This document shows positions 22,180 through 32,388 of a stretch of 64,000 nucleotides of DNA, in pieces. The notes under the pieces are model-generated. The model saw only the letters and a program-made list of their open reading frames with translations, was not told where the DNA came from and did no database searches. Origin of the DNA: Xestospongia muta (lineage: Eukaryota; Porifera; Demospongiae; Haplosclerida; Petrosiidae); NCBI GenBank assembly GCA_963693285.1, contig OY848927.1:5012643-5076642 (forward strand). Direction: 5' to 3'. Numbering within the stretch: position 1 is the first letter of the stretch; each line of letters begins with the position of its first letter. The translations under genes were made by a program, and so were the position numbers.

Positions 22180-22971
22180 TTAACATATATATCTCATAGT
22201 AAATAACAGGGACATCCTCATCAGATATATTTTAATTTTCACATACTCGCATCTCAAGGTTGTCAGTAGTGGTAGAGTTAAAGACTTTGTAGAACTATGG
22301 GAGAGATCAGGAGCTTGACAACAAATTTGTTCAAAAGGACCACACCCTTTACCATCCCAGAGAGGATCCGCTATGTAGAATTTAGAATGTTCAATATTAC
22401 CACTAGTACCTGGGTTTCCAGACTCACAAAAATAGTAGTTTCCAATAAATGAAGGTATAGTAGAATTTTGAAGACTTAACTGACTTATAACTACTACTGT
22501 TTGGACTCTGTGTTTCACAAGATCTAACATCTCCAGATTGGTACAGTTTAAACCAGTGGGACACTCCTCTGAAGAGTCAGATATATTGAGGTAGGCTACC
22601 CTCATCCACCCTCCAGATACACATATATTTTTAATCTGACAATAGATATGACAAATGTGACCATGATTATCAACTATGATGTAATAGGGGACTATGTGGC
22701 CAGTAGATCTTGATTTCTTCACATGAATGGAGAAGAGGAGAATATGATAACCTTGAAGGAGAAGTTGGTTGACATTTTTGGTAAGGTTTTCAATACTCTC
22801 TTGATTCCCAAGCACAATGATAGCTACATTATTTAGTTTAGTATTTAGTTTAGTAATGGCAGACAAAATAGCTTTCCTTTGTTTAGTAACATCTCTAAGT
22901 AATGAAGCACATGTGGAATAGTTTTTTCCACAATTTGAGGAGAAACTGTTGTTCAGTACATGAGCAGCCAA
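22180..22971 (-). pseudogene. Class C family gene, truncated, with internal deletion
   Basis: The open frame of 263 codons begins inside the stalk (AAHVLNNSFSSN), with no signal peptide. It has GGWMRVAYLNISDSSEECP but then frame-shifted residues after TGLNC. The VVGYQY-to-WTFMAG segment is missing, and the frame leaves the family reading after CCQAPDLSHS, where a small insertion shifts it. The C-terminus is therefore non-family. It is the sister of 9552-10344 and shares the internal deletion, so the deletion predates their duplication. Confidence 0.85.
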
Positions 22972-23438
22972 GGAACTGACAGTGAACGACAGATATAGCT
23001 ACTATTCTCAAATCAACATTATTACTATTTGATAAAATGTACTTTTAATACTATATTTGTTAAAATCTTATATTGTCTGAAACAATGTGGCCACTTGATC
23101 CTGTTAATACTACTAGCTAGTACTAAATTTGTACTTCTGTTCTCAAATTTAAGAAATAATTTTTCTTCATCAAATCAACTTACTCATCATTGATACACAT
23201 TACTTTTAATATTATCCACTCAGTGAAGAAGACTAGATTAACAAAACATCTGACTTTATAAAAAGACCATTTTAAAAAAAATTGTAAGAAAAATCTACCA
23301 AATATAACTGAAATTCTATTAGTATAACAGCAGCATATGTTAATTATTATCAAACTAAATCAAAATACCTACAACAACAATATTATATTTATTATGATAG
23401 TGTTTGCATGTGGTCTAACAGTGTATTTAAAAAAGTGT
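22972..23438. repeat. Class A 3'-flank block, no gene
   Basis: Nearly identical to 10360-10810. No coding content is supported. Confidence 0.65.
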
Positions 23439-24614
23439 TCATTTAATGTATATCTCATAGTAATTGACAGGGACATCCTCATTATCGGTGTCTTGATCTG
23501 CACATACTCTCATCTCAATGTAGTCAATAGTAGTAGAGTTAAGGACCTTGTGGAACCATGGGAGACCAGGAGCTTGACAACAAGTTTGTTCAAGAGAAGC
23601 ACACCCTTTACCATCCCAGAGAGGATCACCTGTGAGGAGTTGCCAGTTATGGTTAGAACCCCCAGATTCACAGAAGTAGTCATTACTAATAAAAGACTGG
23701 AAAGTTGGCATAGTACCATTATTACAGGGACAAGCATCTGAAGATTGAGAATTTTCAGAAACTCCAGCAATAAATGTCCAGATATGTTGACGAGGAGAAC
23801 CATATGTGAGACTAATACCATCAACATAGTGACTGTTGATATCATAATGTCCTGTTCCATAAACTGTATCTATAGCATCTGGTGAAGCATATTGATAACC
23901 CACTACCCTACCACACACCTGAGAGTAGTAACCATAAGAAGGGAACTTAACTGACTGACAACCAGCACTGTTTGAACTCTGTCTTCCACAAGCTCTAACA
24001 CCTCCTGACTGGTATAGTCTAAACCCAGGAGGACACTTCTCAGTAGAGTCAGACATATCCAGATATGCTATTCTCGTCCATCCTCCTACAGAACTACATA
24101 ACTCCTCCATATGACAATAGACATTTTGTGTCTCTCCATCAGATGTTACTATCATGTACATACCAGAAGGAGTGTTTGGGTGTTTGTTCTTGATATCTTG
24201 ACATGATGTAGGAAGAGGAGAGAGAGAGGAGTCATTATGTAATTCCAGGAGGTCTTCCACTAGTAGGAGGACATCATTGATAGCTCCAGCATTAGTTGTA
24301 GTGGTATTTTTGAGATGAGAGAGTGTAGTGACAATGTTGTCTAATTTTTCTATGAGATGTTGTATGAGTTGTGTGTTATTATTTGTAGTATTGATGAGTT
24401 TATTAAGTAGATGAGTAGTGTTATCTCCTGGAGTTGTTATTGGTTGTTGTGTATTAGTAATGTCCTTGTTAGTACATGTAGTACAGGCTGCAGTACAGGT
24501 GTTGTTGTTAGCATCAAAGGTAAGAGCTAAGTTAGTAGTAGAGACATGATGGAACAAGGTACTAGTAAGAAGAAGAAGAACAAGGAGGTAGTAGGTTGGT
24601 AACAATATCTTCAT
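23439..24614 (-). CDS. Secreted fibrinogen-like cysteine-rich protein, class A (391 aa)
   Basis: This is an intact single-exon ORF and the closest relative of the gene at 10811, sharing the VSENSQSSDACPCNNGTMPT module and GGSNHNWQLLTGDPLW. Differences include DTVYGTGHYDINS in place of the longer GTGLISHNDINS loop, and the start MKILLPTYYLLV. Signal peptide, sequon-rich stalk, GGWTRIAYLDMS, CC pair and YYEIYIK are complete. Secreted, function unknown. The short VSENS module makes this pair the smallest class A proteins. Confidence 0.85.
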   Translation of the reverse strand: MKILLPTYYLLVLLLLTSTLFHHVSTTNLALTFDANNNTCTAACTTCTNKDITNTQQPITTPGDNTTHLLNKLINTTNNNTQLIQHLIEKLDNIVTTLSHLKNTTTTNAGAINDVLLLVEDLLELHNDSSLSPLPTSCQDIKNKHPNTPSGMYMIVTSDGETQNVYCHMEELCSSVGGWTRIAYLDMSDSTEKCPPGFRLYQSGGVRACGRQSSNSAGCQSVKFPSYGYYSQVCGRVVGYQYASPDAIDTVYGTGHYDINSHYVDGISLTYGSPRQHIWTFIAGVSENSQSSDACPCNNGTMPTFQSFISNDYFCESGGSNHNWQLLTGDPLWDGKGCASLEQTCCQAPGLPWFHKVLNSTTIDYIEMRVCADQDTDNEDVPVNYYEIYIK

Positions 24615-24666
24615 GATGAGTGATAGTAGAAGGTAGTAGTAATGTTGAGGTTATAGTGATGATGTT

Positions 24667-24704
24667 GTTTATATACTGTTGAGGGAACATGACCACTGAT
24701 GTCA
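24667..24704 (-). promoter_or_regulatory. Class A promoter: TATA plus decayed CRE
   Basis: TATATAAAC at 24675-24667 (minus) and TGATGTCA (plus strand) at 24697-24704, a CpG transition of the CRE. Confidence 0.65.
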
Positions 24705-25215
24705 GAACTAACTAGAAATACGTGACTAGTGACATGAGAATTATTCTTGACAAAATGAGAGGTATTTTAATAGTTGTTTGATTGTTATTACAGATATATT
24801 TTGTGGTAAAACACCCTACGTTTGTAGTACTATGTTATTTTAGAAATTATCATTTCTTTTAAGTAAACAAATGATTACAATTGTTGAGGTGATATTTAGT
24901 ACATACAGTTACTTAAGAGTGTGACTAGTGATGTGAGAATTGATATTCCATAGAATAAAACTATTTGTTAGTTTGATGAGCTAGAATAGAATTTCCATAA
25001 AGTAATAATTTCATGGTCCATGTATAATTGTGTTCATATTGCTATGGTAATTTAATATTTGTATTTTAAACAAATGTTTCTAATTATTTGTTGAATGAAT
25101 AGTAATATTGTAATACAATAACAATATTAATCACGTTTATGACCCATCAAAATTCCTAATAATTCTGTTACTTTGTATTCATACCATCAACATAGTGACT
25201 GTTGATATCATCATG
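24705..25215. repeat. Class A 5' flank ending at a duplication breakpoint
   Basis: This follows the standard class A 5' flank until the start of the internal family fragment (CCATCAACATAGTGACTGTT near 25181), then switches within about 25215 to TRRAP exon sequence. The switch marks the left edge of the copied TRRAP cassette. Confidence 0.7.
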
Positions 25216-25524
25216 TCTATCCCATCGGTGCTGGAAAGTGGAGGAGTAGGTGTGTTAGGTTGTGAGGAGGAATGCATGAGAAGAGGATGAGAGAGCTGAG
25301 TTTTAGCTTTGTTTGAATGAATGAATATGAGAGAGAGAGAGAGTTGTTTGTAATCAGTGGTATTGAATTACTTACATTTTTCTTTCTGTTCCATTTTTAA
25401 TGTCAAATAAAGTGTTTTGAATGGAAAGGAGACTGCTTGTGAATATGCTTTACCAACTGAACAGAATAGATTGAGAATATGAGTACCTTCATTGCGTACT
25501 AGTCCAGTTAAAAGTTGAGGAATT
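25216..25524 (-). pseudogene. Duplicated TRRAP exons (copy of 48946-49259), decayed
   Basis: Exon 25524-25376 (149 bp, same length as its source 49259-49111) reads IPQLLTGLVRNEGTHILNLF and then AYSQAVSFPFKTLYLTLKM, with several replacements against the real exon. 25312-25216 copies part of the next exon (LSHPLLM..SSQPNTPTPP region). The acceptor of that second exon has changed from AG to AA, and the first base of the copied first exon changed G to A, which would turn the split Trp codon into TGA in the normal splice frame. The upstream and downstream TRRAP exons are absent, so this is a dead segmental copy. Confidence 0.9.
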
Positions 25525-25874
25525 CTATATTGACAAACAAAACACATCATTATGTTAACTCACTAATAACAATGAATAAATTAACTCACTATATTATATT
25601 TACTAGTTCTCTCATATTTGAATTACTACTTAATACAATGACACAATAAGAGATATCATATTGCCATTGTTATCTTAAGAAGCTTCAATAAGAAATTGTT
25701 AATTAATATAAATTTATTTAAATATTATTTATTTGTCAAAATACAAGACACAAGACTTAATATTTCACAGCATATAACAAATCATATTATTTAAACTAAC
25801 AAATATCAAATGTACAATATAACATGTATAGAGTAGTCACTATATCACCCAATCACAGTCATAATGATAATGTT
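25525..25874. repeat. Copy of the start of the TRRAP giant intron
   Basis: 25525-25795 matches 49260-49514 (intron sequence just upstream of the same exon in the real gene). It then changes to the 3' flank of the gene at 25875. No gene. Confidence 0.75.
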
Positions 25875-26882
25875 TTATTTAACATAGATCTCATAGTAAT
25901 TAACAGGGATATCCTCATTGTTTATGCCTTCATCTGCACAAACTCTCAACTCAATATAGTCAGTAGTAGTAGAGTTTAGGACCTTGTGGAACCATGGGAG
26001 ACCAGGAGTTTGGCAACAAGTTTGTTCAAGAGAACTACACCCTTTACCATCCCAGAGAGGATCAGCTGTATAGAGTTTAGTTTGTGTATAAACATATGGA
26101 TTACCAGACTCACAGAAGTAGTTATTTCCAATAAAAGACTGAACAGTTTGTGTAGTACCTTGATTACATGGACAATTGTGATGTGAATTACCTTTTTCAG
26201 AATTTCCAGCCATAAATGTCCAGATATGTTGACGAGGAGAATCATGTGTGAGACTGACACCATCAACATAATGACTATTGATATCATTATGTCCTGTTCC
26301 ATAAATGCCAGAACTATGAATTGCATTTGGTGAACCATACTGATAACCCAATAATCTACCACACACCTGAGAGTAGTTACCATAGGAAGGAAATTTAACA
26401 GACTGACAACCAGCACTGTTTGAACTCTGTCTTCCACAAGCTCTAAGACCTCCTGACTGGTACAGTTTAAACCCAGGAGGACACACCTCTGTAGAGTCAG
26501 ACATATCCAGATATGCTATTCTTGTCCATCCTCCTCCAGAACTACACAACTCCTCCATATGACAATAGACATACATTGGTTCTTTCTTACAACCAATGAG
26601 GTAATATCCAGATATACTATGAGGCCATTTGGTCTTAATTTCTTTACATGAAGTAGGAAGAGGAGAAGGCTCAATGGGACAACAAGTAGTTGAAGCACTA
26701 CCAGAACAACTGGTTTGACTATTTACTAGAAGAGCATTAGCAATTCCTTGAAGAGATTGAGCTAAAGACAAAGCTATAGAATCAGTTGTACCATTACAAC
26801 CAATGGGGATAGAGTGACAGGTAGTCTCAACATAGAGACAGAGAAAAAACACCAATATTCCTTTTGGTAACAATATCTTCAT
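25875..26882 (-). CDS. Chimeric A/B secreted fibrinogen-like protein (335 aa)
   Basis: This is an intact ORF. The first six residues (MKILLP) and everything upstream, including TATA and CRE-like site, are class A. From KGILVFFLCLYVETTCHSIP onward the protein is class B, with the short stalk and CCPIEPSPLPTSC. The join therefore lies inside the signal peptide, which is still hydrophobic. The C-terminal domain is complete, with the module HSSGIYGTGHNDI and NSEKGNSHHNCPCNQGTTQT, which it shares with the class C gene at 52904. It ends YYEIYVK like class C. The result is a three-way mosaic that stayed open. Secreted, function unknown. Confidence 0.85.
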   Translation of the reverse strand: MKILLPKGILVFFLCLYVETTCHSIPIGCNGTTDSIALSLAQSLQGIANALLVNSQTSCSGSASTTCCPIEPSPLPTSCKEIKTKWPHSISGYYLIGCKKEPMYVYCHMEELCSSGGGWTRIAYLDMSDSTEVCPPGFKLYQSGGLRACGRQSSNSAGCQSVKFPSYGNYSQVCGRLLGYQYGSPNAIHSSGIYGTGHNDINSHYVDGVSLTHDSPRQHIWTFMAGNSEKGNSHHNCPCNQGTTQTVQSFIGNNYFCESGNPYVYTQTKLYTADPLWDGKGCSSLEQTCCQTPGLPWFHKVLNSTTTDYIELRVCADEGINNEDIPVNYYEIYVK

Positions 26883-26934
26883 GATGAGTGATAGGAGAAG
26901 GTAGTAGTAATGTTGAGGTTATAGTAATGATGTT

Positions 26935-26972
26935 GTTTATATACTGTTGAGGGAACATGACCACTGACATCA
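26935..26972 (-). promoter_or_regulatory. Class A promoter driving a class B body
   Basis: TATATAAAC at 26943-26935 (minus) and TGACATCA (plus strand) at 26965-26972, a CpG-transition form of TGACGTCA. Spacing to the ATG at 26882 equals that of true class A genes. Confidence 0.65.
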
Positions 26973-27323
26973 GAACTAACTAGGGATACATGACTAGTGA
27001 CATGAGAATTATTCTTGACAAAATGAGAGGTATTTTAATAGTTGTTTGATTGTTATTACAGATATATTTTGTGGTAAAACACCCTACGTTTGTAGTACTA
27101 TGTTATTTTAGAAATGATCATTTCTTTTAAGTCAACAAACTTATAAAAAAAAAACATTTTTAAAAAATTGTAAGAAAAATCTACCAAATATAACTGAAAT
27201 TATATTAGTATAACAGCAGCATATGTTAATTATTATCAAACTAAATCAAAATACCTACAACAACAACATTATATTTATTATGATAGTGTCTGTATGTAGT
27301 CTAGCAATGTATTCAAGAAGTGT
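26973..27323. repeat. Class A flanks joined head to tail, no gene
   Basis: 26973-27135 is a class A 5' flank and 27150-27323 is a class A 3' flank. They meet near an A-rich tract at 27144-27165, the junction between two duplication units. Confidence 0.6.
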
Positions 27324-28552
27324 TTATTTAATGTATATCTCATAGTAATTAACAGGTACATCCTCATCATTGGTTTCTTGATCTGCACATACTCTCATCT
27401 CAATGTAGTCAGTAGTGGTAGAATTAAGGATCTTGTGGAACCATGGGAGACCAGGAGCTTGACAACAAGTTTGTTCAAGAGAATCACAGCCTTTACCATC
27501 CCAGAGAGGATCAGCTGTGTAAAGCTGATGCTGCCAGCTATTATGGGCCCCAGATTCACAAAAATAGTCATCACCAATGAAAGGCTGGATATGAGAGGAT
27601 TGAGGACTACCAGGAGAACAGGGACAGTTATAACGACCATCAATGATAGTTTCATTCCCAGTGAGTCCACCCATAAATGTCCAGATATGTTGACGAGGAG
27701 AACCATGTGTTAGACTGACACCATCAACATATGCACTGTTGATATTGTTATGCTTTGTATCAGTACCACCAAGATATTGTTGAGGGTTTTTCCATTCGTC
27801 ATGTTGTATAGCATCTGGTGAAGCATACTGATAACCCACTACCCTACCACATACCTGGGTATAGCTAATTCCATAGGAAGGAAACTTAACTGACTGACAA
27901 CTGAAATCTTCAAAACTCTGTCTTCCACAAGCTCTAACACCTCCTGACTGGTACAGTTTAAAGCCAGCAGGGCACTCTTCTGTAGAGTCAGACATATCCA
28001 GATATGCTATTCTTGTCCATCCTCCTCCAGAGCTACACAACTCCTCCGTATGACAATAGACATATCGTGTCTCTCCATCAGGTGTTACTATCATGTACAT
28101 ACCAGAAGGAGTGTTTGGGTGTTTTTTTCTTAATATCTTGACATGATGTAGGAAGAAGAGAGAGAGAGGAGTCATTATGTAATACTAGGAGGTCTTCCAC
28201 TAGTAGGAGGACATCATTGATAGCTCCAGCATTAGTTGTAGTGATATTTTTGAGATGAGAGAGTGTAGTGACAATGTTGTCCAATTTTTGTATAACACGT
28301 TGTATGAGTTGTGTGTTATTATTTGTAGTATTGATGAGTTTATTAAGTAGATGAGTAGTGTTATCTTCTGGACTTGTTATTGGTTGTTGTGTATTAGTAA
28401 TGTCCTTGTTAGTACAGGTAGTACAGGCTGCAGTACAGGTGTTGTTGTTAGCATCAAAGGTAAGCTAGGTTAGTAGTGGAGACATGATAGTACAAGGTAC
28501 TAGTAATAAGGAGGAGAACAAGGAGGTAGTAGGTTGGTAACAATATCTTCAT
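27324..28552 (-). pseudogene. Class A family gene with frameshifts in the N-terminal half
   Basis: The class A ATG is at 28552. A 2-bp loss near 28465 (stalk start, AAAGGTAAGCTAGG) and a 1-bp gain in a T-run near 28127 (KKKHPN region) break the frame. From about 28130 to 27324 the frame is open and complete, with GGGWTRIAYLDMS, the long QHDEWKNPQQYLGGTD loop shared with 17788, LTGNETIIDGRYNCPC and the YYEIYIK end. The T-run indel could be a sequencing error, but two independent lesions favour a pseudogene. TATA (28605-28613) and TGATGTCA (28635-28642) remain upstream. Confidence 0.8.
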
Positions 28553-28642
28553 GATGAGTGATAGTAGAAGGTAGTAGTAATGTTGAGGTTATAGTGATGT
28601 TGTTGTTTATATACTGTTGAGGGAACATGACTACTGATGTCA

Positions 28643-29112
28643 GAACTAACTAATAAGACGTGACTAGTGACATGAGAATTATTCTTGATAAAATGAGAGG
28701 TATTTATTTGTTGTTTGATTGTTACTATGGTTATATTTTGTGGTAAAACATTCTACGTTTGTAGTACTATGTTATTTTAGAAATGATCTTTTCTTTTAAG
28801 TAAACAAATGATTACAATTGTTGAGCTGATATTTAGTACATACAGTTACTTAAGAGTGTGACTAGTGATGTGAGAATTGATATTTCATGGAATGAAACTA
28901 TTTGTTACCTGGATGAGCTAGAACAGAATCTCCATAAAGTAGTAATTTCGTTCATGGTCTATGTATTTTCATGTTTGCAATGCTATGGTAATTTAAAATT
29001 TCTATTTTAAACAATGTTTCTAATTATGTGTTGAATAAATAGTAATATTTAAATATTGTAATACAATAACAGTATTAATCACGTTTATCTATCAATACTT
29101 CTAATAATTCTG
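28643..29112. repeat. Class A 5'-flank repeat, no gene
   Basis: Same block as 7073-7548 and 19108-19588. No ORF supported. Confidence 0.65.
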
Positions 29113-29376
29113 CTACTTTGTATTCATACCATCAACATAGTGACTGTTGATATCATCATGTCCTGTTACAATGTCATGATCTATAGCATCAGGTGATATA
29201 TACTGATAACCCACTACCCAACCACACAACTGAGAGTAGTTATTATAAGAAGGAAACTTAACTGACTGACAACTACCACTTTGACTCCCACAAGTTCTAA
29301 TTAACACCTCCTGACAAGCTTGAACACCTTCTGGCTGGTACAGTCTAAATCCAGGAGGACAGTTTCTTGACATCAT
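29113..29376 (-). pseudogene. Internal family fragment (87-aa ORF)
   Basis: An open fragment MMSRNCPPGFRLYQPEGVQA then CQEVLIRTCGSQSGSCQSV, VVGYQYISPDAIDHDIV and YVDGMNTK. It is the best preserved of the four copies. It has no signal peptide and no C-terminal third. Confidence 0.7.
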
Positions 29377-29527
29377 ATGTCATAACTAATTCGAGAGACA
29401 TGACTAGTGACATGAGAATTACCCTTGACAAAATGAGAGGTATTTTATAGTTGTTTGATTGTTATTATGGTTACATTTTGTGGTAAAACATCCTACATTT
29501 GTAGTACTATGTTATTTTAGAATGAAC

Positions 29528-30048
29528 ATTTCTATTTAACTTTAACTCTTTTTACTTGTCAACAACCACAACAATCAAGAAGAAACACCCAAACAAACAA
29601 TCTTCATGATGAGTGATAGTAGAAGGTAGTAGTAATGTTGAGGTTATAGTGATGATGTTGTTTATATACTGTTGAGGGAACATGACCACTGACGTCAGAA
29701 CTAACTAGAGAGAACGTGACTAGTGACATGAGAATGATGTACCACAGAATGAAATGTAATGTTGAGGTTATAGTAATGATGTTGTTTATATACTGTTGAG
29801 GGAACATGACCACTGATGCCAGAACTAACTAGAGAGACGTGACTAGTGACAAGTCTCACAGAATGAATGGTATTCCTCTTAGAAGTTAAAATAAATACTG
29901 TATCTGGGAGAACATCCTTTAATTGATTATTTGTAGTTCTGTTATGTCTAGAACAAACTTTATTTTATTACATACTTTGTATAACAAGAGGTCTTTAGAT
30001 TGTTGTGGTTGTTGACAAGCAAAATCAGTTAAAGTTAAGTAGAAATTC
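29528..30048. repeat. Inverted-repeat unit with two tandem orphan promoters
   Basis: Arms at about 29528-29576 and 29996-30048 are inverted copies, as at 7957 and 20001. Inside, one promoter copy has TATA 29660-29668 and TGACGTCA 29690-29697; a second directly adjoining copy has TATA 29784-29792 with the CRE degraded to TGATGCCA. Neither has a gene below it, although the ATG context remains at about 29604-29607. Confidence 0.65.
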
Positions 30049-30769
30049 TTTTAAGGTCATTATAAACATGTACTATATTAGGTAAAGTTACTATAATCAG
30101 TTTATATGTAAACAAATTGACAATAGACATTTCTCAATAGGTACACCTATTGTTATCTTAAACTCTGAGATGAAAACACAGTAACTCAATCAATCTATTT
30201 AGTTAAATACGTTAAAGGTCATTCAACATTCTCAATGGACAACTATTAAGAAGGAGAGACAGACAATTAATTTAATGATGGTTACTATAGATACCACATA
30301 GTTGGTAATTTTGGGGGTAGAAAATTATGTACTTTTGTGGATGGATAGGCCAATTGCAGATTATAATACCAATTATTGTTAGCATGAGTTCTCACCTTCA
30401 TGAATATTAACACCATGAATATTGTATTAAGGCTAAGAAAATTAGAACTCTTGAAATTTACAAACCATATGGAAAAGTGAATTTACTGTTACGTTAAAAC
30501 ATTTTTCAACAGACACACACACAATAAACAAAAAATGAACTGTACCAGATAATGTAAGAGAGAAACTACTTCATTGAACTCAAATTATAGTTAACAAGAT
30601 AGAGAAGTCATTGATGTGAGTTTAGAGATTTATTTAATCAACAATCAACAACAAATGATAAAAGAGTAATCATTTCAAACTATAATATTGATAATATTGG
30701 GGGAACAACTTATGGTATAATATTAATACACTCTTATAATGTGTACATACTGTGTACTATAGTATGTAC
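30049..30769. repeat. Intergenic block and class B 3' flank, no gene
   Basis: A shortened version of 8633-9551. Noncoding, AT-rich, no RNA gene seen. Confidence 0.6.
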
Positions 30770-31819
30770 TCATTTAACATATATCTCATAGTAATTAACA
30801 GGGACATCCTCATCATATGTACTTTGATCTCCACACACTCGCATCTCAAGGTAGTCAGTAGTGGTAGAGTTAAAGACTTTGTGAAACCATGGGAGACCAG
30901 GAGCTTGACAACAAATTTTTTCAAGAGGACCACACCCTTCACCATCCCAGAGAGGATCTGCTATGTAAAATTTAGAACCATTAATGTTACCGTTAGTACT
31001 TGGGTTTCCAGACTCGCAAAAATAGTCATTTCCAATAAATGAAGGTATAGAAGAATTTTGAAGACTACTTTGAGAATAGGGACAATTGAAACGACCACCT
31101 TTATGAAAACTAGCCTCTATAAGTCCAGCCATAAATGTCCAAATATGTTGACGAGGAGAACCACTTGTGAGACTAATACCATCAACATAGTAGGAGTTAA
31201 TATTGTTATGATTAGAGTCAATTACACTACCATAAGGTTCGTCTTGATATTGACCAGGATATACTGCATCAGGTGTTCCATGTTGATACCCCACTACCCT
31301 ACCACATACCTGAGTGTAATTGATGCCGTTAGAAGGGAACTTAACTGACTGACAACCAGGACCATTTGAAGTCTGTTTTCCACAAGCTCTAACACCTCCT
31401 GACTGATAGGGTTTAAAACCAGGAGGACACTTCTCTGTAGAGTCAGACATATCCAGATATGCTATTCTTGTCCATCCTCCTCCAGAACTACACAACTCCT
31501 CCATATGACAATAGATATACATTGGTCCTTTCTTACTACCAATATGGTAATATCCAGAAATACTATGAGGCCACTTGGTCTTAATTTCTTTACATGAAGT
31601 AGGAAGTGGAGAAGGCTCAGTGGAGCAACAAGGAGTCGAAGCACTACCAGAACAACTGGTTTGACTATTTACCAGAAGAGCATTAGCAATTCCTTGAAGA
31701 GATTGAGCTAAAGACAAAGCTATAGAATCAGTTGTACCATTACAACCAATGGGGATAGAGTGACAGGTAGTCTCAACATAGAGACAGAGGAAAAATACCA
31801 AGATTCCTTTAGCCAACAT
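30770..31819 (-). CDS. Secreted fibrinogen-like cysteine-rich protein, class B (349 aa)
   Basis: This is an intact single-exon ORF. Residues 1-20 (MLAKGILVFFLCLYVETTC) are a signal peptide. A short stalk with ALSLAQSLQGIANALLVNSQ and a CC motif precedes SCKEIKTKWPHSISGYY, the fibrinogen-like start with GGGWTRIAYLDMSDS, and the complete C-terminal domain ending YYEIYVK. The loop is YPGQYQDEPYGSVIDSNHNN. The CPC motif reads CPY (NCPYSQSSLQNSS), so one cysteine conserved in all other open copies is lost. A class B TATA box lies 45-53 bp upstream. Secreted, function unknown. Confidence 0.85.
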   Translation of the reverse strand: MLAKGILVFFLCLYVETTCHSIPIGCNGTTDSIALSLAQSLQGIANALLVNSQTSCSGSASTPCCSTEPSPLPTSCKEIKTKWPHSISGYYHIGSKKGPMYIYCHMEELCSSGGGWTRIAYLDMSDSTEKCPPGFKPYQSGGVRACGKQTSNGPGCQSVKFPSNGINYTQVCGRVVGYQHGTPDAVYPGQYQDEPYGSVIDSNHNNINSYYVDGISLTSGSPRQHIWTFMAGLIEASFHKGGRFNCPYSQSSLQNSSIPSFIGNDYFCESGNPSTNGNINGSKFYIADPLWDGEGCGPLEKICCQAPGLPWFHKVFNSTTTDYLEMRVCGDQSTYDEDVPVNYYEIYVK

Positions 31820-31863
31820 ATTTTGTTAAGATAATAATGATAGTGATGATGACAGTGTCTCCA

Positions 31864-31872
31864 CTTTTATAG
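31864..31872 (-). promoter_or_regulatory. Class B TATA box
   Basis: CTATAAAAG on the minus strand, about 45 bp upstream of the ATG at 31819. The same motif precedes other class B copies. No CRE-like site is nearby. Confidence 0.65.
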
Positions 31873-31954
31873 ATATTTCTTTTATAGAAGATGATAACCT
31901 AGGACTACTGTACATAGACAACAAGTGTAAGTTATTCTAAACCAATAACAATTT

Positions 31955-32130
31955 TGACAAGTTCTCAATTGTTAATTATATTAATAACATTTATGAATTG
32001 AGAGGTTATGCAAATTTACTCAAGACAAACTGATAGGACATCAACAAAGACACTGATAACCCAGTATTCACTGTCAATAGAGTTAGTAACAATTGTGAAT
32101 TGAGAGGTTATGTAAATTTCTTCAAGATAA
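31955..32130. repeat. 118-bp minisatellite, partial copies
   Basis: One and a half imperfect units with the AGTAACAATTGTGAATTGAG core upstream of a class B gene. Confidence 0.6.
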
Positions 32131-32163
32131 CAATTACTTTGAAAAAACTTAGTGGGCTATCTA

Positions 32164-32388
32164 TGGAGTAGGTAGAGGAGACAGCTTGGTGTGGCAACAA
32201 GGAGTTGAAGCACTACCAGAACAACTGGTTTGACTATTTACTAGAAGAGCATTAGCAATTCCTTGAAGAGATTGAGCTAAAGACAAAGCTATAGAATCAG
32301 TTGTACCATTACAACCAATGGGGATAGAGTGACAGGTAGCCCCAACACAGAGACAGAGGAAAAACACCAATATTCCTTTACCCAACAT
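32164..32388 (-). pseudogene. Class B N-terminal fragment
   Basis: From the ATG at 32388 it reads MLGKGILVFFLCLCVGATC, the short stalk, and CCHTKLSPLPTP, then stops where class B sequence is replaced by the CTATCTATGGAG flank of the MITE. Nothing of the fibrinogen-like domain remains. It has a good signal peptide and could encode a 75-aa peptide, but is most simply a breakpoint remnant. Confidence 0.75.
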
